Source: CAYNYM01 sp049366815
GTDB taxonomy: Bacteria; Desulfobacterota; DSM-4660; Desulfatiglandales; HGW-15
Reading direction: 5' to 3'
NCBI GenBank assembly: GCA_049366815.1
Contig: JBMNCO010000094.1
Span: 1-30,440 of the forward strand
DNA: 30,440 nucleotides
Shown: piece after piece, positions 1-6,758 of the stretch
Layout: the number at the start of each line of letters is the position of its first letter
Numbering within the stretch: position 1 is the first letter of the stretch
Program-made: the position numbers and the translations under genes
Notes under the pieces: generated by a model
The model's input: only the letters and a program-made list of their open reading frames with translations
The model's database searches: none
Told to the model about the DNA's origin: nothing

Positions 1-137
1 TTGGAATCAATGTCCATCCAGGTTCTGATGTAGGCGACGACCAGTCCGCATCCGACAATTGCAAGGGCCACGTACAAAAGACCCATGAAGATCAGATATT
101 CGATGTTCCATTGCCATTCAAATGAAAAAGGGGTCAT
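1..137 (-). CDS. Small single-TM membrane protein downstream of qrcD, C-terminus cut by window edge
   Basis: The first 45 codons are visible. The ATG has a clear Shine-Dalgarno (AAGGAG, 7 bases upstream). The N-terminus (MTPFSFEWQWNIEYLIFMGL...) is aromatic-rich and runs into one hydrophobic stretch at about residues 13-37, followed by a charged Tyr-Ile-Arg-Thr-Trp-Met-Asp-Ile-Asp segment. That is the look of a small inner-membrane protein or the start of a larger one. It lies 66 bases downstream of the qrcD stop on the same strand, so co-transcription with the Qrc genes is likely and an accessory role is an inference. I do not recognise the family. The good ribosome binding site and operon position make a real gene likely, but the length and C-terminus are unknown. 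Confidence 0.6.
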   Translation of the reverse strand, partial: MTPFSFEWQWNIEYLIFMGLLYVALAIVGCGLVVAYIRTWMDIDS

Positions 138-162
138 GAATCATCTCCTTGTTAATCGGCCG

Positions 163-181
163 GGCCCCGGGATACGGGGCC
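163..181 (-). other. Intercistronic GC hairpin between qrcD and the next gene
   Basis: GGCCCC (163-168) and GGGGCC (176-181) form a perfect 6-bp stem with a 7-base loop. No T-run follows on the minus strand, so it does not look like a classical intrinsic terminator. It may stabilise the 3' end of the qrcD message or partly attenuate read-through into the small downstream gene. Confidence 0.35.
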
Positions 182-203
182 GCTGTGTTTCAACTATGAC
201 AAT

Positions 204-1463
204 CTAAAAGGGTACAAAAGCTCCTGCCCTGGGGACAGAATTGAGTTCCCTTTCCATGGGGAAAACGGGTAAATATCTATAGGCTGTACTGAAGAGCAGA
301 AACCCGTATCCCACGACCGCCATGGCAATGCCCCATTCCTGCCAGCTGGGAAGATAGCTCCAGAACCTGTCAAAGGGCATGACCGGAATGGCGAGTGTGA
401 CGATGACAAAGACGAATCGGTTGAAGACGATACCCGTGCAGTTTAGGACGCAGCCGGCAATGAGCCATCTATTGTCTTTCCTCGCCTTGGGCATCATCAG
501 TATGACGGCCGGAACGACACCGAAGACAACAAGCTCTGCGATGACGAGCCATACCCCATAGGGGCCTTCTTTGTAAAAATCCATAAAGTGCTGACCGGCG
601 GCAGGCACCACGCCATAGACCCAGGCCAGGGTGTCGATGATTTTCAGGACAATATACCCGGATAAAAGGCAACCGGAGATCTTTGCGAGCAGTTGGATCG
701 CATTGTCAGGGACGAGTTTTCTCCTGGTAATGGCCTCCGTCAGCTTGGTGCAAAGAATCGTGAAACTCGGCCCTGCGGCAATGGCTGAAAAGACAAAGAG
801 GAAAAAGGTCGTGGGCCAGATGTAGAACCCCCATCGATCGGCAAAAGGCCTGGCGTACATGACTCCGAACATGCCTCCCAGGGATCCCTGGTGGAAAAAG
901 GACAGGAAGGTGCCGGTTGCGGCAAAAAGGACCATGATATGATGGAGGTGATGACCGAAAAGGTGGAGCTCCCGCACCTGATTGAGCTTCCTGTTCTCCA
1001 GGATCAACGGGAGGAACTCTATGGCAAGAACCGCCAGGTAGCAGGTGATACAAAAGGACACCTCTGTGAGCATGGAATGGATATTGGCATGCCAGAATAT
1101 GAACCAACCTCGGATGGGCTGGCCTATATCAATTCCCAACATGGCCACAGCACCGGAGTAACAGATGAACCCGATGATGACAGCGGCGTTGATGATATTC
1201 TTGAGTTCCTTTCTGCCGATCACGTAGGTCAAAAAGCCGGTGAAAAAGGCCCCGGCCCCCAAAGCGATCACCGCAAGATCGAACACGATCCAGAGGGCGA
1301 AGGCGAAGATGTTGCTCATATTGGTCTGATTCAGTCCTTTCCACAGGACGAGAACGGCGGACAGACCGCCCCAGGCCAGCAAGGCCAGCCAAGGCAGGGT
1401 CCAAATAGCAAACTCGCCTAGAGAACACCTCTTTACACCGTTCGGTAACAATGCAGAATCCAT
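204..1463 (-). CDS. qrcD: QrcD, NrfD/PsrC-family integral membrane subunit of the Qrc menaquinone reductase complex
   Basis: This 419-residue protein is almost wholly hydrophobic, with about ten membrane segments, as in the NrfD/PsrC family. Such subunits carry no redox cofactor and form the quinone-binding membrane anchor of complex iron-sulfur enzymes. The loop with Gly-His-His-Leu-His-His (about residues 168-173) and the conserved acidic/His residues in the first helices are typical of quinol-interacting NrfD proteins. The start at 1463 is set by AGGAGG 9 bases upstream. It is the last of four genes in the order cytochrome c, molybdopterin-family protein, ferredoxin subunit, NrfD protein, which is the qrcABCD order of Desulfovibrio. 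A PsrC-like or alternative-complex-III subunit is the alternative, but the partners favour Qrc. Confidence 0.85.
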   Translation of the reverse strand: MDSALLPNGVKRCSLGEFAIWTLPWLALLAWGGLSAVLVLWKGLNQTNMSNIFAFALWIVFDLAVIALGAGAFFTGFLTYVIGRKELKNIINAAVIIGFICYSGAVAMLGIDIGQPIRGWFIFWHANIHSMLTEVSFCITCYLAVLAIEFLPLILENRKLNQVRELHLFGHHLHHIMVLFAATGTFLSFFHQGSLGGMFGVMYARPFADRWGFYIWPTTFFLFVFSAIAAGPSFTILCTKLTEAITRRKLVPDNAIQLLAKISGCLLSGYIVLKIIDTLAWVYGVVPAAGQHFMDFYKEGPYGVWLVIAELVVFGVVPAVILMMPKARKDNRWLIAGCVLNCTGIVFNRFVFVIVTLAIPVMPFDRFWSYLPSWQEWGIAMAVVGYGFLLFSTAYRYLPVFPMERELNSVPRAGAFVPF

Positions 1464-1597
1464 TGATTTTTCCTCCTAAGAGAATCAGTGAAAAGGCCGA
1501 GTGTCGGAAAGGAAGGGTGGTAGGTGCCCGTCACTCGATCATCTCTTATTCTCGTGTGGTGCTTTCACGATCTCATCACATAGCCTTACACGATGGT

Positions 1598-2374
1598 TCA
1601 TTTCTCGGCCAAGGTGACCGGTTTGAATTCATCGGGCAGATAATTATCCGCCATTTTGTGTACCCAGTCCTTGGTGGAAAGATAATAGACCTTTGGGTCG
1701 GTTCCCAATCGCTCAAGGAGCCTGAATGCGTAAGGGCTCTTGCTGAGTTTTGAAACTTTGTGTTCCGGATTGTTCAGATCCCCGAAAGTGATGGCCTGAG
1801 CAGGACATGCCTCTGCGCACGCCGTAATGTATTCTTGTTCTTCGATCTCCCGTCTGTTCTCCGCATAGGCCCGACTCCTCGCCCGCATCAAACGGTGGTG
1901 GCAGAATGAGCATTTTTCCACAACGCCCCGCATTCGCGGGGATACTTCAGGGGAAAGATACCTCTCGGTCCCTTTGGGGAACCGGCCGTCCCACCAATTG
2001 AAATACCGGGCATGGTAGGGGCACGCGGCCTGGCAGTACCGGCAACCGATACAACGGGTGTAGATCTGACTCACGATGCCGATGTGATAGTCCATTTGGG
2101 TAGCCGTTGCAGGGCAGACGGAGACACAGGGTGTATGATGATGGCAGTGCATGCAGGGTCTGGGGAAATAGCAGACCTCAGTGTCCGGAAAGGCCATACC
2201 GTTGCTGATCTTGTAAAGCTGCATCCAGGTGATGTTGCGTTCCTTGTCGGATTCATCAGGTCTGACAGAGACATTGTTTTCTGCTGCACATGCCACCATG
2301 CACGTCCCGCAGCCGGTACACTTGTCCAGATCGATAACCATACCGTATTTATGTTTGCCGTGTTCCTCTTTCAT
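1598..2374 (-). CDS. qrcC: QrcC, periplasmic ferredoxin-like iron-sulfur subunit of Qrc
   Basis: This 258-residue protein has sixteen cysteines in four cluster motifs: C19/22/25/29, C74/77/83/87, C108/111/114/118 and C155/158/186/190. This is the DmsB/NrfC/PsrB type of electron-transfer subunit. It should wire QrcB to the membrane subunit QrcD. It has no signal peptide of its own and would be exported with the Tat-signal-bearing QrcB. All four sites have a full set of Cys here, although one [3Fe-4S] cluster was reported for the Desulfovibrio complex, so cluster type cannot be read from the motif count alone. The gene starts 47 bases after qrcB with a GGGG-type ribosome binding site, and qrcD follows after a 134-base gap. 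Confidence 0.85.
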   Translation of the reverse strand: MKEEHGKHKYGMVIDLDKCTGCGTCMVACAAENNVSVRPDESDKERNITWMQLYKISNGMAFPDTEVCYFPRPCMHCHHHTPCVSVCPATATQMDYHIGIVSQIYTRCIGCRYCQAACPYHARYFNWWDGRFPKGTERYLSPEVSPRMRGVVEKCSFCHHRLMRARSRAYAENRREIEEQEYITACAEACPAQAITFGDLNNPEHKVSKLSKSPYAFRLLERLGTDPKVYYLSTKDWVHKMADNYLPDEFKPVTLAEK

Positions 2375-2421
2375 GCTTTAACCCCGTTTTTCGTGCGACT
2401 CACGTTTTCGCATCACTCCAG

Positions 2422-4914
2422 TTATGCCTTGGCTATTCTGACCCGTGTCTTGCACCATACCATATGGCCGCTGATGGGATCTCTGCCTGTGTCTATGATT
2501 TCATTGGGATTGGCCCCTTTCCCTCTCTGATATTCATCATAGGCCCTGTGCCCCAGGCCAAAGGGGAGAAATACAACGCCGGGCATAGCCCCTTCAAAAA
2601 GGTTGACGCGAACCTTGATGCTTCCCTTAGCGGACTCGATGACGATGTGATCCCCTTGTTTCAGTTTGAATTCGGCCGCGGTCTGCGGGTTGATCTCCGC
2701 AAAAGAGTCGTTTTTCCGCACCTGATGATCAAAAAGGGTCTTATTCAGAAAATGAGGATTGGGCACCCAGCCGCTGGAGAGATTGATCATTTCATAGGGC
2801 ATCATCAACAGCGGATATTCTTTGTCATCGTCAGAGGCGGAATAGGCCCCTTCATAATGGGGCATAAAGGCCTCATCCCCTGTTGAAGAAATGCCCATGC
2901 TGTCCAGAGCCGCCTTTAATGAGCCCCCACGGGCCGCGTTATCGGCTGCCCGTTCAATGGCCGTGCCGAAGAATTCAAACTTGGTGGTTGGTGTGTTGAA
3001 AGAAAAATTCGTTGGGCTCGAATCCCCGATCGGACGGTACCAGAATCCCCCTCCCTCGAGCCTTTTCCAGAAGGCCTCGAAGGACGGATAGTCCGACTTC
3101 CGGATCTTTCGACCGTCCATATCCTTCCAGGCAGGGGCGGCGTTGTCATATTGCGTGAGCCCGGGTTGCGCTTCGTAAAGTCCTTTGGCTCTTTCCTTTA
3201 TGGCCTCTTGAAAGGTCTTCCAGGGAAAGGCAGGCGCAATGGCCTCTCCCATGGTCTTTGCCAGTTCAATCACAACATCGCCGCATGGTCGTGTGTCATA
3301 GAGGGGTTCGACCACGGGTTGAGACAGCCCGTAGAAGGGATATTGAAGACCGGACGGCCAAACCATATCTTCGGTCTTTTCCAGATAGACGTGGTCGGGC
3401 AAGATCAGGTCGGCCATGAAGGCCGTCTCATCCTGGTAGGGAGAAAAACTGACCACGTAGGGAACCTTTTCCAGCGCCCTGCGGAAGAGGCCGCCGTCGG
3501 GCAGGGTGTAAGCGGGGTTGGCGGAAAAGATGAGCAGCGTATCCACGGGCGACCCTGCACCGGAGACGATAGCCTCCGCCACATTAAAAATAAGAGATTC
3601 ACTGAAGGGATATTTGGAGGATCCGGCCTGGTCAAGACGGGCCTTTTGCAGTCCGGCGCGGGCGATATGGTCTGCAGAAACCTCGGGCCAGGTATTGAGA
3701 GGGAGCGGATCTCTGACCAAGACACCTCCAGACCTGTTCAAACCACCGACCAGGGCATTTAGGGCCTGGACGGCCATGCACTCGTAAAGGCTCCCGTCCA
3801 AGTCTCCTTTGCCCTTTCCAAAGAGGGCCAAGGGCGCCTTGGCGCCGGCGAAGTCCTCTGCAAGGGCGACTATGGCCTCGGCCTTTAGACCCGTTATATC
3901 CGAAACGTCTTTTGGGGAATATTTTTCGAGGACCATGGTCTTGAAACCCTTACGGGCCACGCCCTCATCTGACGTCCAATCATCGAAACCAAAGGCGTGA
4001 TTCTCAACAAAGGACCGATCATAGAGCCCTTTTTGGATGATTACGTGGGCGAGACCGAGGGCCAGAGCGACCTCGGTTCCAGGCCGCACAGGTAGCCACT
4101 GGTCGGATTTGGAGGCCGTATTGGATGCCCTGGCATCGATCTGGACAATCTTGGTCCGCCTCCTCTTGGGGTCGGCCGTATGCCATGTTCCCCAGGCATT
4201 CATGACTCTACCCGGAGACCCCCAGCCGTCGATGAGCCCGCATCCGAAGCTGAGAATGAAATCGGCATTTTCAAGGTCATAGGCCATGGGTCCCTCATGG
4301 CCCAGCATGAGGCGATTGGCCATACGGAAGGTGTCTTCAGATCTGGGGATTCTCGTGTAGTTGGGGCTTCCAAAGGCCAGGAGCAACCGCTCAATCAGAA
4401 GAGATATCGAGGAGCCCGCCAGGTTCCCATCTATTGCAGCAATCGCCTCCGGTTTGCCCTGATTTCTCAGTGCGGTCAAACGCTGGGCAAGTTCCTGAAG
4501 TGCCTCATCCCATGTGATCTTCTCAAATTTCCCCGCACCACGCGGACCCACCCTTTTCACGGGGCCGGTGAATCGGTTGCTCTCGTTATATAAGAGCTGC
4601 AGACCTCCCGCCCCCAAGGGACAAATACCTCCGGGGTTTATGGGGTAGTCGGTGCGACCTTCTATCTTAACGGCCCTGTGTCCGGCTTTACGGACCTGAA
4701 TCCCGCATCCACCCGGGCAAAGCATACAAATGGAGTTCAGATGGCTAAATTCTCCGACCGGCGGTACAGGCACCCAGGGCCAGTTCTGGGTCCAGATGGC
4801 TATGTCATCCGTCAGTTTCCAGGGGAGAGGGGTCAAATTGATGCCGACAGCACCACCGACGACAAGCTTAATGAAATTTCTTCTATTGAGAGCGATTTTT
4901 TCTTTCAAATTCAT
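2422..4914 (-). CDS. qrcB: QrcB, molybdopterin-oxidoreductase-family catalytic-like subunit of Qrc, Tat-exported
   Basis: This 830-residue protein is in the CISM superfamily. The N-terminus has a twin-arginine signal (N-R-R-N-F-I-K, arginines at 11-12) before a hydrophobic stretch. A Cys63-x2-Cys66-x3-Cys70...Cys98 motif binds a [4Fe-4S] cluster. The rest has the length and C-terminal molydopterin-binding-like fold of the family (region with PLLMMPYEM near residue 700). I see no obvious Cys or selenocysteine at the usual Mo-ligand position, in line with the report that Desulfovibrio Qrc contains no molybdenum. I place the start at 4914, not at the in-frame ATG at 4944, because AAGGGG sits 9 bases upstream of 4914 just after the qrcA stop. 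The subunit would carry electrons between QrcA and QrcC in the periplasm. Confidence 0.85.
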   Translation of the reverse strand: MNLKEKIALNRRNFIKLVVGGAVGINLTPLPWKLTDDIAIWTQNWPWVPVPPVGEFSHLNSICMLCPGGCGIQVRKAGHRAVKIEGRTDYPINPGGICPLGAGGLQLLYNESNRFTGPVKRVGPRGAGKFEKITWDEALQELAQRLTALRNQGKPEAIAAIDGNLAGSSISLLIERLLLAFGSPNYTRIPRSEDTFRMANRLMLGHEGPMAYDLENADFILSFGCGLIDGWGSPGRVMNAWGTWHTADPKRRRTKIVQIDARASNTASKSDQWLPVRPGTEVALALGLAHVIIQKGLYDRSFVENHAFGFDDWTSDEGVARKGFKTMVLEKYSPKDVSDITGLKAEAIVALAEDFAGAKAPLALFGKGKGDLDGSLYECMAVQALNALVGGLNRSGGVLVRDPLPLNTWPEVSADHIARAGLQKARLDQAGSSKYPFSESLIFNVAEAIVSGAGSPVDTLLIFSANPAYTLPDGGLFRRALEKVPYVVSFSPYQDETAFMADLILPDHVYLEKTEDMVWPSGLQYPFYGLSQPVVEPLYDTRPCGDVVIELAKTMGEAIAPAFPWKTFQEAIKERAKGLYEAQPGLTQYDNAAPAWKDMDGRKIRKSDYPSFEAFWKRLEGGGFWYRPIGDSSPTNFSFNTPTTKFEFFGTAIERAADNAARGGSLKAALDSMGISSTGDEAFMPHYEGAYSASDDDKEYPLLMMPYEMINLSSGWVPNPHFLNKTLFDHQVRKNDSFAEINPQTAAEFKLKQGDHIVIESAKGSIKVRVNLFEGAMPGVVFLPFGLGHRAYDEYQRGKGANPNEIIDTGRDPISGHMVWCKTRVRIAKA

Positions 4915-4927
4915 GGCTTTTATCCCC

Positions 4928-5653
4928 TTACTTATGGCAGACAAAGCAGGCGTTGTTTTGTTCTTGTCCCTTATCCGTATGACACTCAGCGCAATCGTCC
5001 ATCTTCATGCGGTCCCAGGGGTTGGATTTATATCCGGCGATATTTTTCCCCCATATATTAATGCTGTACCCCGTCAGGCGGTTTTCACGATAAAGCGGCA
5101 ATTTTTCGCTCTTTCCATGATCACCATGGCAGTTCCCGCAGTCCAGGTTTCCCATTTTCACATGGGCGATATGTGAGAAATAGACACAATCAGGCTGCCT
5201 GTAATAGATCGACCAGGGGATTTCCTCTTTCCCGGCCACATACTGTTTGAGAAATCTCTCCTCTTCCGGCTCTTCCCCCAGGGGTGAGTTGGGATCGTCA
5301 TGGCACTCCATGCACTTGGCAAGGGTCGGAATCCCGGAAAAGGTGCCGTCGTCGCGAAACTCATGACAATAGATGCACCGCTCGACTTCCGTCTCACCTT
5401 CGATGCCGATGTCGGGGAGGGTATGGATGGCGTGACTGAATTCAATGGGTTGGGCCTGTTTCGAATAAAGGGCCATAGGGAAAAGGAGCCATCCGATGAT
5501 GAGTGCGGGTACGAGGCCGACCACAAAGTATACCAGTCCACTTCTCAGTGGATGGCTGATCAGTTCGGAATAGTAAGAGAGAGCAACATGAACAAGCGTA
5601 TGAATCCATCCCCCTTTTGAAGATTTGTCAGAGGGTGCCTTTTTGTCTTTCAT
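4928..5653 (-). CDS. qrcA: QrcA, membrane-anchored multiheme cytochrome c of Qrc
   Basis: This 241-residue protein has one N-terminal membrane anchor (about 39-59) and five CXXCH heme sites at 93-97, 114-118, 172-176, 221-225 and 236-240. It should take electrons from periplasmic cytochrome c3 and pass them to QrcB/QrcC. The Desulfovibrio complex is described as having a hexaheme subunit. Only five canonical sites are visible here; a lone Cys156 (D-C-V-Y-F-S-H) lacks the CXXCH spacing. The start is at 5653 because GAGGA lies 8 bases upstream. An in-frame ATG at 5668 has no ribosome binding site. It is the first gene of the operon, with a promoter about 65 bases upstream, and qrcB starts 13 bases after its stop. 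Confidence 0.83.
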   Translation of the reverse strand: MKDKKAPSDKSSKGGWIHTLVHVALSYYSELISHPLRSGLVYFVVGLVPALIIGWLLFPMALYSKQAQPIEFSHAIHTLPDIGIEGETEVERCIYCHEFRDDGTFSGIPTLAKCMECHDDPNSPLGEEPEEERFLKQYVAGKEEIPWSIYYRQPDCVYFSHIAHVKMGNLDCGNCHGDHGKSEKLPLYRENRLTGYSINIWGKNIAGYKSNPWDRMKMDDCAECHTDKGQEQNNACFVCHK

Positions 5654-5715
5654 TGGAGTAATCCTCATCGGAAGAAATGATTATTGCTCACACAGGTGGG
5701 CCGATAGTCTCTGCG

Positions 5716-5744
5716 TATTTACCTATTCACCGTTGTTTTGTCAA
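5716..5744 (-). promoter_or_regulatory. Putative sigma-70 promoter of the qrc operon
   Basis: On the minus strand, a perfect TTGACA (5744-5739) is followed after 17 bases by TAAATA (5721-5716). The predicted start near 5709 gives a leader of about 55 bases to qrcA. The -35 is perfect but the -10 is weak, which could mean activator dependence. Confidence 0.45.
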
Positions 5745-6021
5745 GGAAAAAGCCAGGCTTAAGCCCTCGAAATCAGACAAATAAAGGAAATGGTCATTTC
5801 AGTTATCGAAGTCCTCCACCGGTAGGTCTCTTTCACCCGTTTGGGTGGGATTCTTTCAAAAAATCAACCGCGGGGAGGTCGGTTGGGAGGCCTTCGATAA
5901 TGAAGGATAATGCCGTCGCAAAGCTCCTCATCCTGCGGCTGGTCTCGGCGGCCTCAAAACTCCGGTTTCTGCTCCGGATTTCTGCTGATCCCTAAAGACC
6001 GGGCAAAACGATATCACATTA
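5745..6021. other. Intergenic region downstream of rpsU and upstream of the qrc promoter
   Basis: No convincing gene is present. Short frames here lack ribosome binding sites and family features. Downstream of rpsU on the minus strand, TCCGG (5978-5974 area) and CCGGA can pair in a 5-bp stem followed by GTTTTG, a weak terminator candidate at about 5956-5978. A second short stem, CACCC/GGGTG, lies at about 5835-5849. Nothing else stands out. Confidence 0.4.
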
Positions 6022-6210
6022 TTAAGGAAATTTCCTCATACGTTTGCGGCGCCTCTTTGCCGCCTTGGCCTGCTTCTTTTTCCTCTGGACGCTCGGCTTG
6101 TCATAAAAACGACGCTCTTTGATCTCAGAAAAAAAACCTTCTTTGGTCAGTTTTTTCTTAAGATCCCTGATGGCCTTTTCTATCTGATTGTCTTGTACAA
6201 TGACTTTCAT
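6022..6210 (-). CDS. rpsU: 30S ribosomal protein S21
   Basis: This 62-residue, very basic protein has the S21 signature: a start MKVIVQDNQIEKAIRDLKKK, a central G-F-F-S-E-I-K-E-R-R-F-Y-D-K-P-S-V segment, and a Lys/Arg-rich tail. S21 sits on the 30S platform near the anti-Shine-Dalgarno end of 16S rRNA and affects initiation. An AAGAGA ribosome binding site precedes the ATG. It stands alone here, not in the rpsU-dnaG-rpoD operon of enterics. Upstream on the same strand lies a strong terminator-like structure ending the small unit at 6683-6268. Confidence 0.95.
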   Translation of the reverse strand: MKVIVQDNQIEKAIRDLKKKLTKEGFFSEIKERRFYDKPSVQRKKKQAKAAKRRRKRMRKFP

Positions 6211-6267
6211 ATGTTTATCTCTTTATGTCTATAATGATTGGTATCAAGTGAAATGCAATATTGACTG

Positions 6268-6330
6268 AAAAAAATGGGCCTCTCAAAAAATCAAAAAGCA
6301 CCCCTTTGCAGAGATGCTTTCCCAGGCCTC
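6268..6330 (-). terminator. Nested terminator-like hairpin upstream of rpsU
   Basis: On the minus strand, AAAGCATC (6320-6313) pairs with GGTGCTTT (6302-6295) as an 8-bp stem with one G-T pair and a 10-base loop, followed directly by a T-rich run (TTGATTTTTT). An outer GGCCT/AGGCC pairing (6328-6324 with 6281-6277) brackets it and is followed by a second run of seven T. It closes the small unit that starts near 6676, 60 bases before rpsU. The two-level design could also act as an attenuator for read-through into rpsU. Confidence 0.55.
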
Positions 6331-6676
6331 AAGAAACACGATGAAAAGGATGAACTACTCCATACTACTCTCCTGTTCCTTTCAAAGAGAGGCACATCCA
6401 TTTCGCGGATTTAGGGGTCGGGAAGCACCGGCCAAGAATGAAGGCGGTCAAAGGCATTAGGGGACCGGTAAGGATTTCCCCTGGTTTCCTAGAACAGTAC
6501 CCTTCGGTCATGAAGATCACCCCCTTTTCCGTACGCCCTGCCATAGAATTCGGCACGTTTTGTGGACTTATTGACCGCGGTTAAGCGATTCGGCAAAAAA
6601 GACCGTCCGGGCTTTAAGATCCTGCCGTTTCAGTGTGTTTCCCAATAAGGGTCATCGTCCATCAGAACCGCCGGAA
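6290..6676 (-). ncRNA. Predicted independent short transcript between rlmD and rpsU
   Basis: This roughly 385-base interval is bounded by a good promoter (6710-6683) and a strong terminator (6330-6268). It has a leader of about 165 bases before the only decent ORF. The leader can form pairings such as GACGGT with ACCGCGGTC. Either it is the message for the 48-codon ORF or it is a small regulatory RNA. I match it to no known RNA family (it is not 6S, SRP RNA, RNase P RNA or a tRNA). Confidence 0.35.
6365..6511 (-). CDS. Candidate small ORF of 48 codons, unknown function
   Basis: An ATG at 6511 has a near-ideal ribosome binding site (AAAGGGGGTG, 6 bases upstream). It opens a 48-codon frame that includes Met-Thr-Glu-Gly-Tyr-Cys-Ser-Arg-Lys-Pro-Gly-Glu at the N-terminus, a hydrophobic middle (P-L-M-P-L-T-A-F-I-L-G) and three Cys in all. 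A strong sigma-70 promoter (6710-6683) lies about 165 bases upstream and a terminator follows 35 bases after the stop, so the stretch is probably transcribed as its own unit. I recognise no family. It may be a small protein, a leader-type peptide, or an accidental frame inside a non-coding RNA. Confidence 0.3.
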   Translation of the reverse strand: MTEGYCSRKPGEILTGPLMPLTAFILGRCFPTPKSAKWMCLSLKGTGE

Positions 6677-6682
6677 ATTGGC

Positions 6683-6710
6683 AGTATATAAAGAAATAGC
6701 GGATTGTCAA
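6683..6710 (-). promoter_or_regulatory. Strong sigma-70-type promoter of the unit between rlmD and rpsU
   Basis: On the minus strand, a perfect TTGACA (6710-6705) is followed after 16 bases by TATACT (6688-6683, five of six consensus positions). It lies just after the rlmD terminator candidate and points into a stretch with no established gene, toward rpsU. Confidence 0.6.
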
Positions 6711-6722
6711 TATAAATCTCGG

Positions 6723-6748
6723 AAAAGAAAACCTCCGTTCCAGGCAGG
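6723..6748 (-). terminator. Putative intrinsic terminator of rlmD
   Basis: Eleven bases after the rlmD stop on the minus strand, CCTGCC (6748-6743) pairs with GGAGG (6736-6732) around a TGGAAC loop, with one bulged G. The T-rich run TTTTCTTTT follows. The stem is short but the tail is good, and a new promoter begins 13 bases further on. Confidence 0.4.
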
Positions 6749-6758
6749 GGCCGGGAGA

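Noticed and set aside
891..1421. 176-codon open frame antisense to qrcD
   Set aside because: It lies wholly within the membrane-protein gene, and its Gly/Glu/Asp-rich translation is typical of an antisense shadow.
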